Below, piece after piece: positions 6,254 through 7,647 of a DNA stretch of 7,647 nucleotides. The translations under genes and the position numbers were made by a program. The stretch covers positions 1-7,647 of the forward strand of contig CAYLIP010000090.1 in NCBI GenBank assembly GCA_964383855.1, written 5' to 3'. The DNA is from CAZHAC01 sp964383855 (lineage in GTDB: Bacteria > Chloroflexota > Dormibacteria > Dormibacterales > Dormibacteraceae). The notes under the pieces were generated by a model. It was not told where the DNA came from. It made no database searches and worked only from the letters and a program-made list of their open reading frames with translations. The first letter of the stretch is position 1. Every line of letters begins with the position of its first letter.

Positions 6254-6522
6254 CGTCGGCGGTCGCCGCGCCGGCTGAGCCGGATGACGGCGGTCGCGCC
6301 GCCGGACTGGCCCCACAGCAGGTGGCCGAGCAGAAGCCCGATCACGACCGCGACCAGGAAGGCCCAGCCGGGAAACGCGTGGACCGCCGGCCGGATGTAG
6401 GACGTGAGGGGCGTGTGGCCGGTCAGGAGAGCCCAGGTCTCGTACCCGAGCAGCAGCGTGAGCAGGAAGAACGACGCCGTGACCAGCGCGGAGATGAAGA
6501 CGTCGAGCCGGCGGCCTCTCAC
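6250..6522 (-). CDS. Small two-helix membrane protein A (90 aa), paralogue of its neighbour
   Basis: A hypothetical 90-aa membrane protein with hydrophobic segments at about 8-31 and 52-71. Between them is a short loop, TGHTPLTSYIRPAVHAFPG; the second helix ends in GHLLWG. Basic residues lie at the N-terminus (RGRR) and in the C-terminal tail (RLSRRGDRRR), so the positive-inside rule predicts both ends in the cytoplasm and the loop outside. Unlike its paralogue it carries this 20-residue basic tail. The GTG at 6522 overlaps the glycosylase stop (GTGA) and no Shine-Dalgarno is seen. A longer in-frame start at 6627 would lie inside the glycosylase gene and add non-hydrophobic sequence, so it was not used. 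The function is not recognised. Confidence 0.75.
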   Translation of the reverse strand: MRGRRLDVFISALVTASFFLLTLLLGYETWALLTGHTPLTSYIRPAVHAFPGWAFLVAVVIGLLLGHLLWGQSGGATAVIRLSRRGDRRR

Positions 6523-7121
6523 TCGGGCAGGATGGTGTCGGCGGTCCGCCAGCAGTACCAGGCGGCCACCGTCCGGAACGGCCTGTAGGCGTCCCCGAGC
6601 GCCACCAGCTGCTTCGGCTTGGGCCACTCGGCCAGCCCGTGTATGACCGCGTAGCCCCGGCGGACGGCAAGGTCGTCGACCGGCCAGACGTCGGGTCGCC
6701 GCAGCTGGAAGATCAGGAACATCTCCGCCGTCCAGCGGCCGATGCCCCGGACCGCCGACAGCCGCGCCACGATCTCGTCGTCGGAGAGCGCCTCCAGGCC
6801 GTCCAGCGGCACCTCGCCGGACTCGACCCTCAGGGAGAGGTCGCGGAGCGAGGCCAGCTTCGATCCCGAGAGCCCGGCGCCGCGCAGCAGGTCGTCGTCG
6901 GTCGCCAGGACGGCCTCCGGTGTGACCTCGCCTCCGATCGCGGCGACGAAGCGGCCGTGGATGGCGGCGGCCGCCTTGCCGGCCAGCTGCTGGAAGACGA
7001 TCGAGCGGGTGAGCGCCGCGAAGTAGGTGTCATTGGGCGGCCGGATCTGGGGCGGCCCCACGGCCTTGATCCAGCGCGCCAGGCCAGCGTCGCGGCGAGC
7101 CAGCTCCTCGGCGGCGGCCAT
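6519..7121 (-). CDS. AlkA-like DNA-3-methyladenine glycosylase (HhH-GPD family)
   Basis: A base-excision-repair enzyme expected to remove alkylated purines by cleaving the N-glycosidic bond. It is 200 aa from ATG 7121, matching the short AlkA forms that lack E. coli AlkA's N-terminal domain. SIVFQQLAGKAAAAIHGRF (41-59) is the conserved first-helix region. The helix-hairpin-helix reads LSAVRGIGRWTAEMF (121-135). The GPD segment WPVDDLAVRRG contains the predicted catalytic Asp150, the second Asp of the pair. YRPFRTVAAWYCWR (179-192) matches the family's C-terminal helix. Start choice: ATG 7121 has GGAG 9 bases upstream and homology begins just after it. A TTG at 7190 would add 23 Pro/Gly-rich residues and cannot be excluded. 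It heads an operon with two small membrane proteins, overlapping the first by four bases. Confidence 0.88.
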   Translation of the reverse strand: MAAAEELARRDAGLARWIKAVGPPQIRPPNDTYFAALTRSIVFQQLAGKAAAAIHGRFVAAIGGEVTPEAVLATDDDLLRGAGLSGSKLASLRDLSLRVESGEVPLDGLEALSDDEIVARLSAVRGIGRWTAEMFLIFQLRRPDVWPVDDLAVRRGYAVIHGLAEWPKPKQLVALGDAYRPFRTVAAWYCWRTADTILPE

Positions 7122-7190
7122 GAAGTGCGGCTCCAGGACCGGGGGCGGGGGGCCGGCGGGAGACTCGCCGCCCGGTAAGGTCGTCGTCAA

Positions 7191-7303
7191 GGCACGCTGG
7201 CTCCGCCGGCTACGCCGCCTGAGAATTGGCGGCCAGGCGCGGCTTGCAATCCCGAGGCCATCGGGAAGCTAACCCCGCCAGGCGGGCGGCGGTTGCGCGT
7301 GGC
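7191..7303. repeat. Intergenic stretch with three short inverted repeats, possible terminator region
   Basis: This 113-base gap between the oxidoreductase and glycosylase genes holds three dyads. GCCGCC/GGCGGC is at 7214-7219 and 7228-7233 (8-base loop). TCCCGA/TCGGGA is at 7250-7255 and 7261-7266 (5-base loop). CCCGC/GCGGG is at 7275 ±1 to 7286 (3-base loop). On the minus strand, downstream of the oxidoreductase stop, the last two are followed by GTTAGCTT and TTGC, so they may form weak intrinsic terminators. Short GC stems arise easily in such GC-rich DNA, so confidence is low. Confidence 0.35.
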
Positions 7304-7647
7304 CTATGCGAACTCGCCGATGAACGATTCGAACTGCTCGCGCGACAGCCGCAGCTCGGCCTCGCCGAGGTCGCGCAGGGGCCGCGCGGTCAGGCCCTCG
7401 CGGCTGGCGAAGTCCGGCATCTCCTCGTTGATGTAGAGAAGGCCGGTCAGCAGGTGTCCGCGATCGCGGGACTCCTGGATCAGGTGCATGGCCCGGATCG
7501 GATCGGTCGGGTCGTAGTTCTCGCCCACCTTCTTGAGCAGCAGGTGCGAGCCGTCGTGCAGCTCGACGTCCTTGGTCTCGCCCGGCTCGTACTCGACCTC
7601 GATCTCCTCGAAGTAGGGGATGAAGGAGACGTCGTGGATGGTCTCGT
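7304..7647 (-). CDS. 2-oxoacid:ferredoxin oxidoreductase subunit beta, C-terminal part (KorB-like)
   Basis: This is the last 113 residues of a gene that begins beyond the right edge; the TAG stop is at 7306-7304. The visible part contains IPYFEEIEVEYEPGE, then VELHDGSHLLLKKV, YDPTDPIRAMHL and TGLLYINEE, the characteristic C-terminal region of KorB/PorB-type beta subunits. These subunits bind thiamine diphosphate and pair with an alpha subunit to convert 2-oxoglutarate (or another 2-oxoacid) plus CoA to acyl-CoA and CO2, reducing ferredoxin, in the cytoplasm. The catalytic TPP- and FeS-binding parts lie outside the window, so substrate is not certain; 2-oxoglutarate (korB) is the best guess. 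An internal GTG at 7528 is not the true start, since the frame and homology continue to the window edge. Confidence 0.88.
   Translation of the reverse strand, partial: ETIHDVSFIPYFEEIEVEYEPGETKDVELHDGSHLLLKKVGENYDPTDPIRAMHLIQESRDRGHLLTGLLYINEEMPDFASREGLTARPLRDLGEAELRLSREQFESFIGEFA

Noticed and set aside
6254..6670. N-terminal extension of small membrane protein B through the frame under its neighbours
   Set aside because: The extension overlaps protein A and the glycosylase completely and is Arg/Pro/Ser-rich without similarity to the paralogue; homology starts just after GTG 6253.
7241..7280. GGCTTGCAATCC followed later by CGCCA, resembling a tRNA 3' part
   Set aside because: The putative T-loop is not flanked by a 5-bp stem and no acceptor or anticodon arm can be folded around it.

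Overview
The window is GC-rich bacterial DNA, dense with genes and free of mobile elements, rRNA, tRNA or CRISPR. The very high GC, frequent GTG starts, scarcity of Shine-Dalgarno sequences, a DUF3048 (YerB-type) lipoprotein and a KorB-type 2-oxoacid:ferredoxin oxidoreductase suggest a soil-type high-GC lineage such as Actinomycetota or Chloroflexota/Dormibacterota. That placement is an inference and could be wrong.

Layout from left to right. (1) A patatin-like phospholipase (37-879, minus) is divergent from a fold-type III PLP enzyme of the D-threonine aldolase / D-serine dehydratase-like family (931-2010, plus). (2) After a perfect palindrome that contains the PLP gene's stop codon comes a convergent, complete molybdate-uptake operon on the minus strand. 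Read in the direction of transcription it is a small regulator with an excisionase/MerR-type helix-turn-helix fused to a single Mop (molybdate-binding) domain, then modA (lipoprotein), modB (permease) and modC (ATPase). Every junction in this operon overlaps. (3) A DUF3048 lipoprotein gene (5050-6018) lies just upstream of the operon on the same strand. (4) Further upstream is a second tightly coupled minus-strand operon: an AlkA-like DNA glycosylase followed by two tandem, mutually homologous two-helix membrane proteins of 90 and 66 aa, each joined by a 4-base GTGA overlap. (5) After a short hairpin-rich intergenic stretch, the window ends in the C-terminal third of a 2-oxoacid:ferredoxin oxidoreductase beta subunit that runs off the right edge.

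How the genes work together: ModA would capture molybdate at the outer face of the membrane, ModB would form the channel and ModC would hydrolyse ATP. The HTH-Mop protein is well placed to sense molybdate and control the operon through a 16-bp inverted repeat that overlaps its likely -10 element. The glycosylase operon may link base-excision repair of alkylated DNA with the two unknown membrane proteins, but only by shared transcription.

Most interesting points: the tandem GHLLW-motif membrane proteins; the compact HTH-Mop regulator in place of classical ModE, with a candidate operator; and three operon-leading genes with a -10-like hexamer exactly six bases before the start codon, which suggests leaderless transcription.
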